A DNA stretch of 64,000 nucleotides from Astrobacterium formosum. GTDB lineage: Bacteria > Pseudomonadota > Alphaproteobacteria > Rhizobiales > Xanthobacteraceae. The DNA lies in NCBI GenBank assembly GCA_030848545.1, contig JAVDCA010000015.1, positions 62,001 through 126,000 on the forward strand. Reading direction: 5' to 3'. Below, one piece after another: positions 33,128 through 42,641 of the stretch; within the stretch, counting starts at the first letter, position 1, and every line of letters starts with the position of its first letter. Under the pieces are notes generated by a model. That model was not told the DNA's origin and did not search any database. It saw only the letters and a program-made list of their open reading frames with translations. The position numbers and the translations under genes are program-made.

Positions 33128-34132
33128 CTACAACATCGACGGCAGCACGCGGTCGGGCGGACGGTGGCCGTCCATGAAGGTCTGGATGTTGATGATGACC
33201 TTGTTGCCCATGTCGATGCGCCCCTCCAGGGTGGCCGATCCCATGTGGGGCAGGAGCACGACCTTGTTGGCGCGGGCGAGGCGGGCGAGCTTGGGGTTGA
33301 CCGCCGGTTCGTGCTCGAACACGTCGAGGCCGGCACCGGCCAGTTCGCCCTGCTCGACCATGCGGATCAAGGCGTTTTCGTCGATCACCTCGCCGCGGGC
33401 CGTATTGACCACATAGGCCTGCGGCCGCAGGAGTTTCAGCCGGCGGGCGGACAGGAGATGGTAGGTCGCCGGCGTGTGCGGACAGTTGATCGATATGATG
33501 TCCATGCGGGCGAGCATCTGGTCGAGGCTCTCCCAATAGGTCGCCTCCAGGGCTTCCTCGGTCTTGGGCGAAACGCGCCGGCGGTTGTGGTAGTGGATCT
33601 GCAACCCGAACGCCTTGGCGCGGCGGGCGACCGCCTGGCCGATCCGCCCCATGCCGACGATGCCGAGCCGCTTGCCGGAGATGCGATGGCCGAGCATCCA
33701 GGTCGGCGACCAGCCGGCCCAGTCCTTGTCGGCGGCGGTCAACACGCGGGCGCCCTCGGCGAGCCGGCGCGGCACGGCCAGGATCAGCGCCATGGTCATG
33801 TCGGCGGTATCCTCGGTCAGGACGCCGGGCGTGTTCGTCACCGTGATGCCGCGCTGAAGCGCGGTCGCGACGTCGATATGGTCGACGCCATTGCCGAAAT
33901 TGGCGATCAGCTTGAGCTTGTCGCCGCTCTGGCCGAGCGCGTGGGCGTCGACGCGGTCGGTCACCGTCGGCACCAGCACGTCGGCGACCTTGAGGGCTTC
34001 GGCGATCTCGGCCGCCGCCATCGGCTTGTCTTCGAGGTTGAGGCGCGTGTCGAACAGCTCGCACATGCGCGTTTCGATCGTGTCGGGCAGCTTGCGCGTG
34101 ACGACGACGAGCGGTTTCCTGCGGTTCGACAT
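33128..34132 (-). CDS. 2-hydroxyacid dehydrogenase (D-glycerate/hydroxypyruvate reductase type)
   Basis: NAD(P)-dependent D-2-hydroxyacid dehydrogenase, probably reducing glyoxylate or hydroxypyruvate. The 334-residue product has NFGNGVDHIDV, the nucleotide-binding GIVGMGRIGQAVARRAKAFG, the catalytic arginine in VNTARGEVIDE, the glutamate in DVFEHEP and the histidine in LLPHMGSAT. The ETRMCELFD start and overall length match the GyaR/glycerate dehydrogenase group of Hyphomicrobiales. It is a single gene, with a C-rich hairpin just after it. Confidence 0.92.
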   Translation of the reverse strand: MSNRRKPLVVVTRKLPDTIETRMCELFDTRLNLEDKPMAAAEIAEALKVADVLVPTVTDRVDAHALGQSGDKLKLIANFGNGVDHIDVATALQRGITVTNTPGVLTEDTADMTMALILAVPRRLAEGARVLTAADKDWAGWSPTWMLGHRISGKRLGIVGMGRIGQAVARRAKAFGLQIHYHNRRRVSPKTEEALEATYWESLDQMLARMDIISINCPHTPATYHLLSARRLKLLRPQAYVVNTARGEVIDENALIRMVEQGELAGAGLDVFEHEPAVNPKLARLARANKVVLLPHMGSATLEGRIDMGNKVIINIQTFMDGHRPPDRVLPSML

Positions 34133-34394
34133 GTCCTCCCTCGCCCTGGGGGTTGCTGACTGCCGGACGGACAGGGCTGTCCGCCGGTTTAACCCTCGTT
34201 AACCCCCATCGCCGACACTGAAGGGAATCCGTACGATGTGGGTGGTAGACCGGGTTCCTCTCTATCAGATGGACCGGACAAGACAAAGTGGTCGCCCGCG
34301 GCGGCTTGCTCCCTCCCGACCATGGGAATGCCACAGACCTCCCGCGTATTCCGGAGGGTAATCGCTTTTGATTCGCAACGAGGGCTCTTTGACG

Positions 34395-34946
34395 ATGCTG
34401 GGTTGGAAGGCCGGACTGTTGGGGCTCGTGCTCATGGCCGGCGGGGTTCCGACAGGCATCGTTTCCTTGGGCGTTGCTTCCGCCTGGGCGGCCGGCGATC
34501 TCGCCACCGGGACCCAGAGCGGCCTGCCCATTCCGCGTTTCGTCAGCCTCAAGTCGGACCGCGTCAATGTCCGCGGCGGCCCCACCAAGGATCACGAAGT
34601 CGCCTGGGTGTTCACCCGCAGCGGCCTGCCGGTGGAGATCACCGCCGAGTACGACAACTGGCGCCGCATCCGCGACTGGGAGGGCTCGGAGGGTTGGGTC
34701 TATCATTCTCTCCTGTCCGGCCGGCGCACCGCCCTGATCGCCGGTCCCAAGGGCAGCGGCGATCCGGTCCCGGTCTACGAATCGGCCGATTCGCACAGCC
34801 AGGTGACGGCGCGGCTCGAAGCCGGTGTGCTCGGCAGCGTCAAGCGCTGCAACGGCTTGTGGTGCCGCATCGTCGGCGACGGCTTCGACGGCTGGATCGA
34901 GCAGGAGCGCCTGTGGGGCGTCTACCCCAACGAGAAGTTCGACTGA
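34395..34946 (+). CDS. Secreted SH3-domain protein
   Basis: A 183-residue exported protein with a signal peptide ending near AWAAG and two bacterial SH3-like segments: SLKSDRVNVRGGPTKDHEVA with EGSEGWVYHSLL, and VYESADSHSQVTARLEAGVL with WCRIVGDGFDGWIEQE. Proteins of this kind are thought to bind cell-wall or other periplasmic ligands. The ATG at 34395 has GAGGG about 10 bases upstream. A TTG at 34368 with GGAGG would add nine residues and is also possible. The 262-base gap before it carries its promoter but nothing clear. Confidence 0.88.
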   Translation: MLGWKAGLLGLVLMAGGVPTGIVSLGVASAWAAGDLATGTQSGLPIPRFVSLKSDRVNVRGGPTKDHEVAWVFTRSGLPVEITAEYDNWRRIRDWEGSEGWVYHSLLSGRRTALIAGPKGSGDPVPVYESADSHSQVTARLEAGVLGSVKRCNGLWCRIVGDGFDGWIEQERLWGVYPNEKFD

Positions 34947-35199
34947 TATCTGTGACCGTGAGCCTCGGCTCGTCATCGCGAGTCCGGCACCAACCTTCGG
35001 TCGACCGGGGTGGCTGACCAAAATATGTGCATATTGTTGATTCGCCGTAAGAATCGGCGCTTGGAGTGACGCGCTCTTTCTTCCCAGGAGGCGAAGCCGA
35101 CGCCGCACTAGAGGGCCCGCATGCGCGGAGCTGATCACAAGCCGGAGGATCATGCGTTACGGCGGACGCCCGCGACCCGTACCGCCAACCGGCGTCTGT

Positions 35200-35589
35200 T
35201 CACCGCGGCCCGGTCGACTGACGGTTCTCTTTGTACGCACCCTTGAACGTCAGTCCCGCGTGGCATTGCCGACAGGTGATTTCGTCGGCCTTATGCCCTT
35301 TGTGGCACTCCGTGCAGATGTCGTCCGATCCGACTTTCACGTAGTGATTTGCGTGCGGGTTGGGCTCGAGCCTTGTGGTCTTGTGGGCCACTTCCGCAAA
35401 GGACGCATGGCATTCCAGGCATTTGTCACCAGCCACAGGTGACTTTTTCGCTTCATCCCCGTGGCAGGCCGCGCAGGCCAGTCCGATTCTTCCATGCTTG
35501 TCCGAAGTATATTCGGCACCAACGACGACTTGCGCTGCAAACAGGCACACCAGGAGCGCCGCCGGCCAAGCGATGGTTCTGCGGGTCAT
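35200..35589 (-). CDS. Tetrahaem cytochrome c (flavocytochrome c haem domain type)
   Basis: A 129-residue periplasmic electron carrier with a signal peptide (TIAWPAALLVCLFAAQVVVG). Four haem-binding motifs are seen: CAACH (39-43), CLECH (57-61), CTECH (92-96) and CRQCH (106-110), with spare histidines at 32, 69, 79, 82 and 99 for axial ligation. The spacing resembles the N-terminal haem domain of Shewanella flavocytochrome c fumarate reductases. The gene is 104 bases downstream of a Tat-exported FAD reductase gene on the same strand, so it most likely hands electrons to that enzyme. The start at MTRRTIAW has only a weak ribosome site. Confidence 0.9.
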   Translation of the reverse strand: MTRRTIAWPAALLVCLFAAQVVVGAEYTSDKHGRIGLACAACHGDEAKKSPVAGDKCLECHASFAEVAHKTTRLEPNPHANHYVKVGSDDICTECHKGHKADEITCRQCHAGLTFKGAYKENRQSTGPR

Positions 35590-35693
35590 CTTGCGCGATA
35601 TCCCTGCCGGGAGGCGATGTGCCGGCGTTCCAGTGGATCGAAGTGGCGGGCTCGAGGCCGTCATCCGGCCGTCGTGCCCGCCACTTTGCGGCG

Positions 35694-37451
35694 TCAGATG
35701 TCCAGCGAAGGGATCAAATCGACCGAGCCGCCCGCGGCAACGATGCCGGCAATACGGCCGAACGTCACGCAACGGCCGTGGTTGGTGCCGGGGCACAGGG
35801 TCGGATAGTCGTTGGCGAAGAAATCTCCGCCCGCGGCGCCGGTCGCGTAAAGATGCGGGACCGGTTGATCCTCCGCGTCGAGGACCTCGCAATTGACGTT
35901 CGTCCTCAATCCTCCGGCCATGCTGAGCAGCGTGCTGATCAGCCGGCCGGCATAGAACGGCGCATCGACGATCGCGGTGAGCAATTCGGCGCGCTTGCCG
36001 AAGTCGACATCGTTCTTGTTCGCCACGAGCTTGTTGTACCGATTGACGGTGGCGACGAATTTGTCGACGGGCACATCCATCTTGCGGGCCAGCTCTTCGA
36101 TGCTGTCGGCCGTGACGACCTTGCCGACCTTGATGTCCTGTTCGAGAAGATGGCGCTCCATCTCGATGTCGAACGGCGCCCCCATGCGTTGGAACATCTG
36201 GCCGTAGAACAGGCCGCCGGCGATGCCGGCGTCGACCTGCTGCTTGACCTGGTCGAGCCCGTGCCGATCATAGATGCTCCATGCGATGCCTTTCGGCTGC
36301 AGCGCCTTCGTCACGCTCTTCGATTGCGTGTTGACATCCTCGTTCTTCCAGCGCTGTCCCAATGCGTTGACATGGAGAAAGCCGTAGCTCGCCGCTCCCG
36401 ACTCCAGGTGGACGGCGGCGCCGTGCGGTTCCTGTCGCTGCATGGCCCCGCCGATCTGCATGGCCATGATGTGTCCGTCACCGGTGTTGCACTTGTTGGG
36501 AAAATAGATCTGCGAGTCGACGGCCAATGAGTAGGGTGAGTATCGGCGTTTCATCTCGTCGTTGGAGGCGTAGCAGCCGGTCGCAATGATGATGGATTTT
36601 CGCGCGGCGTATCTGGTGTAGTTACCCTTCCGCCCGGCGATGACGGCCGTCACCGGCCCGCTGCCGTCGCGGACCAGTTGGACGGCCTTCGTCTTGTAGT
36701 CGAGCCTGATCCCGCGCTCCTTGACGATCTGCTCCAACGTCTCCATCAGCACGGGATTGCCGGTGCCGGTGGCGATGCCGTTCTTGTAGTCGAATTCGGA
36801 GGCTTCCTTGTAGAAGAAGTGCGTCACCGGATTTTCCGTGTAGTCGGGGCCTTTGTAATAGCCGCCCCACAACGTGACTTTCAGGCCGCGCGGCTCGACC
36901 TGGTCGATCAGCCAGTCCATGCAGGCGCCGCTCTTGTGTCCGAACTCCCACAGGAGCTCTTCCTTCACTTTGCCCTGCGCCCAGGCGATCCAGTCGCGAA
37001 GCGTCTGTCGATAATCGTTCTTGATGCCCAGGCGGGCATGAACCTTGCTGTTGAAGGCGGTGATGTGGCCACCGCGCGCCGCATAGGTGGCGTTCTTGTC
37101 GATGATGACGACGTCCGCGCCGCGTTCTTTCGCCGACAGGGCGGCAACGAAACCGGACAGTCCGGCGCCGATCACGACGACGTCCGCCGTGATGGTGTTC
37201 TTGATTTCGGCGGCAGGGATCGGCGCCGGTTTGGTCTCCCAGCTCCACCCTTCATGTCGGCACGACTCCACCGGCACGGTGTTGCTCTCTGGCCTGCTCT
37301 GCGCCTCGGCCAACGTGCCCGCGGACGCCACTCCCAGCATCGCGAGCGCACTTCCTTTCAAGAAATCCTTCCTGGAAATGCCGGTCGTCGAAACGCCGGT
37401 CGTCACCGGCGAGGCGGTCGGAACGGACTTGTCGTCATTCTTCGAGCCCAT
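35694..37451 (-). CDS. Tat-exported FAD-dependent reductase (fumarate reductase/flavocytochrome c flavoprotein family)
   Basis: A 585-residue periplasmic flavoprotein. The N-terminus has a Tat-like signal (ISRKDFLKGSALAMLGVA) with Arg-Lys in place of Arg-Arg. The FAD-binding segment VVVIGAGLSGFVAALSAKER is at about 91-110, and GRIAGIVAAGG closes the C-terminal FAD contact. The fold matches fumarate, urocanate and related reductases, but the fumarate-binding HTMGG motif reads LSMAGG, and the C-terminal region has NDYPTLCPGTNHGRCVTF, so the substrate is probably not fumarate. With the tetrahaem cytochrome next door it forms a split version of the one-chain flavocytochrome c. I start at 37449-37451, where GGGAGAGACC precedes the ATG. 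A divergent LysR gene probably regulates it. Confidence 0.88.
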   Translation of the reverse strand: MGSKNDDKSVPTASPVTTGVSTTGISRKDFLKGSALAMLGVASAGTLAEAQSRPESNTVPVESCRHEGWSWETKPAPIPAAEIKNTITADVVVIGAGLSGFVAALSAKERGADVVIIDKNATYAARGGHITAFNSKVHARLGIKNDYRQTLRDWIAWAQGKVKEELLWEFGHKSGACMDWLIDQVEPRGLKVTLWGGYYKGPDYTENPVTHFFYKEASEFDYKNGIATGTGNPVLMETLEQIVKERGIRLDYKTKAVQLVRDGSGPVTAVIAGRKGNYTRYAARKSIIIATGCYASNDEMKRRYSPYSLAVDSQIYFPNKCNTGDGHIMAMQIGGAMQRQEPHGAAVHLESGAASYGFLHVNALGQRWKNEDVNTQSKSVTKALQPKGIAWSIYDRHGLDQVKQQVDAGIAGGLFYGQMFQRMGAPFDIEMERHLLEQDIKVGKVVTADSIEELARKMDVPVDKFVATVNRYNKLVANKNDVDFGKRAELLTAIVDAPFYAGRLISTLLSMAGGLRTNVNCEVLDAEDQPVPHLYATGAAGGDFFANDYPTLCPGTNHGRCVTFGRIAGIVAAGGSVDLIPSLDI

Positions 37452-37919
37452 GATGGTCTCTCCCGCAACAGCGCGTTGCTCCGCACGGCCCATCCCCCAC
37501 GACCATGCAGACTTGTTCCTTGTACGCGTAAGTGGTCATTGGACCGCGCCGAAAGTACAATTCGTCGTGCGAAGTACTCCAATGCTTTCTGGACCCAGAT
37601 CCGATGCCGAAACGGAATGAGGGACGGCGGTGTTCGTCCCTTCGGCTGCAGATGCGGAGCGCGATGTCACGGGGCGGCAGGTCGGGATCGTGCGGATGAG
37701 TGGCGAGCGGAAATTCGTGCGACGATCGCCCGTGAGGGGCTGGCGGTCGTGGACACGGCGCCACGCCTGGACGGCGTTGCTGCGCCGCCCGCGTGCTGGC
37801 TTCGGCATCAGGCATCGGCGGTTGCGGTGCCGCTTGGCCGGAGTGGCACCGCCAGATGTCGAATCGTGGACCGTCTGCGCGGTTTGGCGCGCGGGAAGCC
37901 TGTCAGAGGGATCAGCCCG
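37452..37919. other. 468-base divergent promoter region of the reductase and LysR genes
   Basis: No convincing gene. Besides the candidate operator at 37554-37578 I see no further structure; open frames here run from the antisense of the reductase. Confidence 0.5.
37554..37578. promoter_or_regulatory. Candidate LysR-type operator upstream of the FAD reductase gene
   Basis: TTCG-N5-CGAA at 37561-37573 fits the T-N11-A box of LysR regulators and is flanked by AGTAC and GTACT arms. A further pair CATTGGA (37537-37543) and TCCAATG (37578-37584) brackets the site. It lies about 110 bases before the reductase start in the shared region with the divergent LysR gene. Confidence 0.45.
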
Positions 37920-38822
37920 ATGTTCGAATTCAGAGAGTTGAAATACTTCCTGACGGTGGTGCAGGAGATGCATTTCACGCGCGCCGCCGAGATGCTCCAC
38001 ATGACGCAACCTGCGTTGAGCAGGGCCATTCAACACATGGAGGAGAGGCTTGGTGAACCGCTCTTTTGCCGTCATCAGAACAAGGAGATCAGCCTGACCC
38101 CTCTCGGGGAGATCCTCTACAACGAGGCCAAGCTGACGATCATGCAGGTCGCCAGGTCAGATCAGATCCTGCGGCGCGCCGTCGCCCGAAAGGGAGACAT
38201 CATCGAAATCGGCTTCACGATGACGTCGATACTCGGGCATCTTCCGGCCCGTCTGCAGGTGTTTCACGCCCGCCACCCGGGCATAGAGATTCATACATGC
38301 GTGCTTCCGATCGAGTCCCTGCTGGCAAAGCTGCAGGAACGTGCGCTGGACATCATCTGTGTCGATTCATCCGTCATCGGTTCGGGTCTGGATTCATCAC
38401 CGCTGCCGGCGCTGCCGATGGCGGTGGCGCTGCATCACACCCATCGGCTGGCCTGCGGCGAAGCACCGGTCGCGCTGGCGGACCTCAAGGACGACGTCTT
38501 CATCCTGCCGACCCCCCACAAGATCTACGAGCTGTACAATCTGTTTCGTTCCGTCTGTCGGGAGGCCGGTTTCGAGCCGAACTGCCAGTATTTCGCCGAC
38601 AGTGCCGTGGAGGGAATTGGGCTCGTCGCAGCCAACCTCGCGGTCGACCTGATGCACGAGCTTCCGCTCATCCGGCCGGCCAGCAATGTCGTGCTCAAGC
38701 GAATTTCGCCGGAAATCCCTCTTGAAATGCAATTGGTCTGGCGAAGGGGCGACGTGTCGGAGCAAACGGTGAAATTTCTGGAGGCGCATCGGTCGTTCGC
38801 GGCGCAGACGCGGTCGCGATGA
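37920..38822 (+). CDS. LysR-family transcriptional regulator
   Basis: A 300-residue regulator. The N-terminal winged helix-turn-helix is clear (MFEFRELKYFLTVVQEMHFT, RAAEMLHMTQPALSRAIQHM, EERLGEPLF), followed by a substrate-binding domain (IIEIGFTMTSILGHLPARLQ, LDIICVDSS, GIGLVAANLAVDLMHEL). It is divergent from the FAD reductase and tetrahaem cytochrome genes with a 468-base gap, the classic layout of a LysR activator and its targets. The inducer is presumably the substrate of that reductase or a relative, which is inference. The molybdenum hydroxylase genes lie downstream on the same strand after 285 bases. Confidence 0.92.
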   Translation: MFEFRELKYFLTVVQEMHFTRAAEMLHMTQPALSRAIQHMEERLGEPLFCRHQNKEISLTPLGEILYNEAKLTIMQVARSDQILRRAVARKGDIIEIGFTMTSILGHLPARLQVFHARHPGIEIHTCVLPIESLLAKLQERALDIICVDSSVIGSGLDSSPLPALPMAVALHHTHRLACGEAPVALADLKDDVFILPTPHKIYELYNLFRSVCREAGFEPNCQYFADSAVEGIGLVAANLAVDLMHELPLIRPASNVVLKRISPEIPLEMQLVWRRGDVSEQTVKFLEAHRSFAAQTRSR

Positions 38823-39107
38823 CGCCTGTGACGGTGGCCCGCCGGGTGGTCGATGCTCCGGATCGCGCCCCCGGCCGCAGCGATCGCCGCGCCGATTGTG
38901 CAACTCATCGGCTAGCCGAAGCGATGTGTTGCAGTGGCCACGGGGCAATGCGCTTGCTGGCTATCGGCGTCAATTTCATTTGATCTGGTGACCAACTTTT
39001 GGGCGCCCGCTCACCCTTGAAGGTGGGCCGACGCCAACCATGTGCTCGGTTTCAGCGGCGCGAACGTTTCCGAACCCCCGGCCCCGGCGCGCCGCATGGA
39101 GCCCCCG

Positions 39108-39563
39108 ATGGTTTCACTCACAATCAATTCGTCCCCCCATCAGCTCGATGTCGATCCCGACATGCCGCTTCTGTGGGCGATCCGCGATCACGCCAATCTC
39201 ACCGGCACCAAGTTCGGCTGCGGCGCCGGCCTGTGCGGCGCCTGTACGGTGCATCTCGACGGCGAGCCGGTGCGAGCCTGCCAGACGCCGGTCGGCGATG
39301 CCGTCGGCAAGAACATCACCACCATCGAGGGCCTGGACGGGCGCGTCGCCGGCGCCGTGCAGGCGGCATGGAAGAAGCTCGACGTGGTCCAGTGCGGTTA
39401 TTGCCAGCCGGGCCAGATCATGTCGGCGGTCGGGCTCCTGTCGCAGAACAACAAGCCGAGCGACGCCGACATCGACACCGCCATGGACGGCAATGTGTGC
39501 CGCTGCGCCACCTATGTGCGCATCCGTGCCGCCGTTCACGAAGCCGCCCGAGAGCTGGCGTGA
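39108..39563 (+). CDS. (2Fe-2S)-binding small subunit of a xanthine dehydrogenase-family enzyme
   Basis: A 151-residue subunit that carries two 2Fe-2S clusters and passes electrons from the molybdenum site. The plant-ferredoxin-like N-terminal cluster has [20 protein letters not shown] with a fourth Cys in RACQTPV; the second cluster has [10 protein letters not shown] and NVCRCATY. This single-subunit form matches the small subunits of isoquinoline 1-oxidoreductase-like (IorA) and periplasmic aldehyde oxidoreductases. The molybdopterin subunit begins 8 bases after the stop. The start at 39108 (MVSLTINSS) is chosen by family match; MEPP at 39096 is possible. Confidence 0.93.
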   Translation: MVSLTINSSPHQLDVDPDMPLLWAIRDHANLTGTKFGCGAGLCGACTVHLDGEPVRACQTPVGDAVGKNITTIEGLDGRVAGAVQAAWKKLDVVQCGYCQPGQIMSAVGLLSQNNKPSDADIDTAMDGNVCRCATYVRIRAAVHEAARELA

Positions 39564-39571
39564 GGGAGGCC

Positions 39572-41782
39572 ATGATGTTCGCGATCACCAATCCGGATTC
39601 CAAGCAACCCGACCTCACCACATCTTCGCGCCGCCGGTTCCTCCAGGGCTCGGCCGTCGCCGCCGGTGCGCTCGTCATCGGCGCCTATGTGGATTTCGGC
39701 AGTCGCAAGAGTCTTGCGGCGACGCCGCAGGACGCCCCGATGCCGAACGCGTTCGTCCGCATCGCGCCCGACAACACTGTCACGGTGCTGATCAAGCATC
39801 TCGACATGGGCCAGGGCAACACCACGGGGCTGACCACCATCGTGGCCGAGGAGCTCGACGCCGACTGGGCGCAGATGCGAAGTGAGTTCGCGCCGGCGGA
39901 TGCGAAACTCTACAACAATCTGTTCTTCGGCCCGGTGCAGGGCACCGGCGGATCGACCGCGATCGCCAATTCGTGGGAACAGTTGCGCAAGGCCGGTGCT
40001 GCCGCGCGGGCCATGTTGGTGGCGGCCGCCGCCGACAGCTGGGGTGTCGGCGCTGGCGAGATCACGGTTTCGAAGGGCGTTGTCTCGCATGTGGCCTCCG
40101 GCCGGCGCGCGAGTTTCGGCGAACTCGCCGCCAAGGCGGCGGCGCAGCCGGTGCCGGCGCAAGTCAAGCTCAAGGACGCCAAGGACTGGGGCTATATCGG
40201 CAAGCACGTGCCCCGCATCGATTCGGTGGAAAAGGCGACCGGACGCGCCATCTATTCCATTGATGTGCGCCGCCCCGGCATGCTGACCGCGGTCGTGGCC
40301 CGTTCGCCGCGCTTCGGCGGCACCGTGAAGTCCTTCGACGCCACCGCCGCCAAGGCGGTCAAGGGCGTGGTCGACGTGGTGCAGATTCCGCAGGGCGTCG
40401 CCGTCGTCGCCCGCGATACCTGGTCGGCCATGAAGGGGCGTGAAGCACTCACTGTCGCGTGGGACGACAGCAAGGCGGAAACGCGCTCGACCGACGCCAT
40501 CCTGGCCGACTATCGCCGGCTCGCGAAAGGGCCGGGCGGCTTGCCGGCGGCGCGGCGCGGTGACGTCGCGGCGGCACTCAAGGGCGCCGCCAAGGTGATC
40601 GAGGCGGAGTTCGCCTTCCCGTATCTCGCCCACGCCCCCATGGAGCCGCTCAACGGCGTCATCGAGGTCACGGCCGACGGCGCCGAAGTGTGGGCGGGGG
40701 CGCAGTTGCAGACCGTCGAGCAGGCGACCGTCGCGGCCGTGCTTGGCCTCGCTCCCGAGAAGGTCAAGCTCAATACCGTATGGGCGGGCGGTTCTTTCGG
40801 CCGCCGCGCCACCCCGAACGCGGACTACTTCGCCGAGATGGCGGCGATCGCCAAGGCGACCGGCGGCAAGGCGCCGATCCATCTCGTCTGGACCCGCGAG
40901 GACGACCTCAAGGGGGGCCGCTACCGGCCCATGGTGCTGCACACCATCCGGGCCGGCATCGACTCAGCCGGCAATATCGTCGGGTGGGACCACAAGATCG
41001 TCGGCCAGTCCTTCATTATCGGCTCGCCGTTCGAGGCCATGATCGTGAAGAACGGCATCGACGACACGGTAGTCGAAGGCGCCGCCGACATGCCGTACCG
41101 TGTGGCCAATTTCGCCCTCGACTGGCACCGGGTCGACTCGCCGGTGTCGACGCTGTGGTGGCGCTCGGTCGGCCACACCCACACGGCCCAGGCCGTCGAA
41201 GTGATGATCGATGCGCTTGCCCGTGCGGCCGGCCAGGACCCGCTGGCATTCCGCATGCGCCTGCTCGATGGGCATCCGCGCCACGCCGCGGTGCTCAGGC
41301 TCGCGGCCGAAAAGGGCGGCTGGGGTGAAAAACTCGGTTCCGGCCGCGGCCGCGGCCTGGCGGTGCACGAGAGCTTCCGCAGCTTCGTCGCCATGGTGGC
41401 CGACGTCACCGTCAAGGACGGCGCCGTCAAGGTCGACCGGGTCGTGGCGGCGGTGGATTGTGGCGTGCCGATCAATCCGGACGTGATCCGGGCGCAGGTG
41501 GAAAGCGGCATCGGCTATGGTCTCGGCGCCGCGCTACGCAACAAGATCACGCTGACGGACGGCGTCGTCGATCAATCCAATTTCGACGGCTATGAGCCTC
41601 TGCGAATGTCCGACATGCCCAAGGTCGAGGTGCACATCGTGTCCTCGGGGGCGGCGCCGACGGGCATCGGCGAACCGGGCGTGCCGCCGCTCGCCCCGGC
41701 GGTCACCAACGCGATCTTCTCGGCGACCGGCAAGTGGCTCTATTCGCTGCCCTGGGACGTCGAGGCGCTGCGATCGGCGTAG
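39572..41782 (+). CDS. Molybdopterin-binding subunit of xanthine dehydrogenase family (isoquinoline 1-oxidoreductase beta type)
   Basis: A 736-residue catalytic subunit of a molybdenum hydroxylase that works outside the cytoplasm. The N-terminus has a Tat signal ([20 protein letters not shown]). Next come [20 protein letters not shown]-type domain repeats, the molybdopterin-binding [16 protein letters not shown] and [15 protein letters not shown], and the C-terminal [19 protein letters not shown] that holds the catalytic glutamate. No FAD subunit or chaperone gene is near, as expected for IorAB-type enzymes, which pass electrons to cytochromes. The long frame extends upstream over the small-subunit gene in another reading frame; the real start is at 39572, with GAGGGAGG before it. 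The substrate (aldehyde or N-heterocycle) is unknown. Confidence 0.92.
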   Translation: MMFAITNPDSKQPDLTTSSRRRFLQGSAVAAGALVIGAYVDFGSRKSLAATPQDAPMPNAFVRIAPDNTVTVLIKHLDMGQGNTTGLTTIVAEELDADWAQMRSEFAPADAKLYNNLFFGPVQGTGGSTAIANSWEQLRKAGAAARAMLVAAAADSWGVGAGEITVSKGVVSHVASGRRASFGELAAKAAAQPVPAQVKLKDAKDWGYIGKHVPRIDSVEKATGRAIYSIDVRRPGMLTAVVARSPRFGGTVKSFDATAAKAVKGVVDVVQIPQGVAVVARDTWSAMKGREALTVAWDDSKAETRSTDAILADYRRLAKGPGGLPAARRGDVAAALKGAAKVIEAEFAFPYLAHAPMEPLNGVIEVTADGAEVWAGAQLQTVEQATVAAVLGLAPEKVKLNTVWAGGSFGRRATPNADYFAEMAAIAKATGGKAPIHLVWTREDDLKGGRYRPMVLHTIRAGIDSAGNIVGWDHKIVGQSFIIGSPFEAMIVKNGIDDTVVEGAADMPYRVANFALDWHRVDSPVSTLWWRSVGHTHTAQAVEVMIDALARAAGQDPLAFRMRLLDGHPRHAAVLRLAAEKGGWGEKLGSGRGRGLAVHESFRSFVAMVADVTVKDGAVKVDRVVAAVDCGVPINPDVIRAQVESGIGYGLGAALRNKITLTDGVVDQSNFDGYEPLRMSDMPKVEVHIVSSGAAPTGIGEPGVPPLAPAVTNAIFSATGKWLYSLPWDVEALRSA

Positions 41783-41795
41783 TGCCCGCCAAAAC

Positions 41796-41832
41796 GGAAA
41801 AGCCCGGCGACGTGAAGTCGCCGGGCTTTTCC
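41796..41832. terminator. Strong bidirectional terminator between the molybdenum enzyme and irr genes
   Basis: Perfect 16-bp inverted repeat GGAAAAGCCCGGCGAC / GTCGCCGGGCTTTTCC with a GTGAA loop. It has A runs on the left and T runs on the right, so it can end transcripts from both the + strand oxidoreductase genes and the minus-strand irr gene. Confidence 0.9.
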
Positions 41833-41849
41833 GACAGGCGGGTCGAAAA

Positions 41850-42359
41850 TCAGTCGCGGGTCGGCTTGATACGCACCACCACGTCGATGCGGGCGATTTC
41901 ATAACCGTCGGGGGCGTGAGGCAGCTTGTCGACGGTCACTTCCGCATGGGGGATGTCGACCAGTTCGTTGGCGTCCTCCACATAGAAATGATGGTGGTCC
42001 GACACGTTGGTATCGAAGTAGGTCTTCGACCCGTCGACGGCGACCTGGCGCAGCAGGCCGACCTCGGTGAACTGGTGCAGGGTGTTGTAGACGGTGGCGA
42101 GCGAGACCGGCACCTTGGCGTTGTTGGCCTCTTCGTAGAGCATTTCCGCCGTCAGGTGGCGATCGCCCTTGGCGAACAGGAGCCAACCCAGCGACATGCG
42201 CTGGCGGGTCGGGCGCAACCCGACGTCGCGCAGCATGGATTTGACGTCGTGCCACGGGCAACCGGTGAAGTCGGTCACGCGCGCGGCAGTTTGCCGCGTA
42301 CCTTCGACGCCCATGGATTCCGAGATGACCAGGGGGTGGATGGGGATACGCGGCTGCAT
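41850..42359 (-). CDS. irr: Iron response regulator Irr (Fur family)
   Basis: Global iron and haem-responsive repressor of Alphaproteobacteria. The 169-residue product has the haem regulatory motif GCPWHDVKSML near the N-terminus, the DNA-binding part GLRPTRQRMSLGWLLF and SLATVYNTLHQFTEVGLLRQ, and the His-rich haem site DHHHFYVEDANEL. The GCPW motif is the one through which Bradyrhizobium japonicum Irr is degraded on binding haem, and many other alphaproteobacterial Irr proteins lack it. It is divergent from fabA, 282 bases away, the same order as in Bradyrhizobium. The start MQPRIPIHP is chosen for family match; frames extending upstream are weaker. Confidence 0.95.
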   Translation of the reverse strand: MQPRIPIHPLVISESMGVEGTRQTAARVTDFTGCPWHDVKSMLRDVGLRPTRQRMSLGWLLFAKGDRHLTAEMLYEEANNAKVPVSLATVYNTLHQFTEVGLLRQVAVDGSKTYFDTNVSDHHHFYVEDANELVDIPHAEVTVDKLPHAPDGYEIARIDVVVRIKPTRD

Positions 42360-42641
42360 GGCGGTTCTTTCTGGCAGAGCGGCGCGCTCACACGGCCAGC
42401 CTCTTCTGCCAGCCTCATGGAAAGGTTGTTTCAAGCGCAATCATAGTGACGACGAAGCCTATTTGCAACTGCCTCTCAAGAGCCTCAGCCTGCTGGCAGG
42501 CCGTATTCGAGGACCGTCGATCGCCGCACTTCGATTGCTGTGCGCGCCGGCCGGCCGGCATCCCGCTATGCCTTTGCCCAAGGTTTGGCGTGTGTTAGGA
42601 AATCGCCCGTCGCGAACGGGTTCTCGAAGGACGGGACGGGA

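Noticed and set aside
36678-37919. Upstream extension of the LysR gene on the + strand
   Set aside because: It is antisense to the FAD reductase; the LysR fold begins at MFEFRELKYF.
38999-39571. Upstream extension of the molybdopterin subunit gene to 38999
   Set aside because: This part overlaps the 2Fe-2S subunit in another frame and has no domain; the Tat signal and ribosome site fix the start at 39572.
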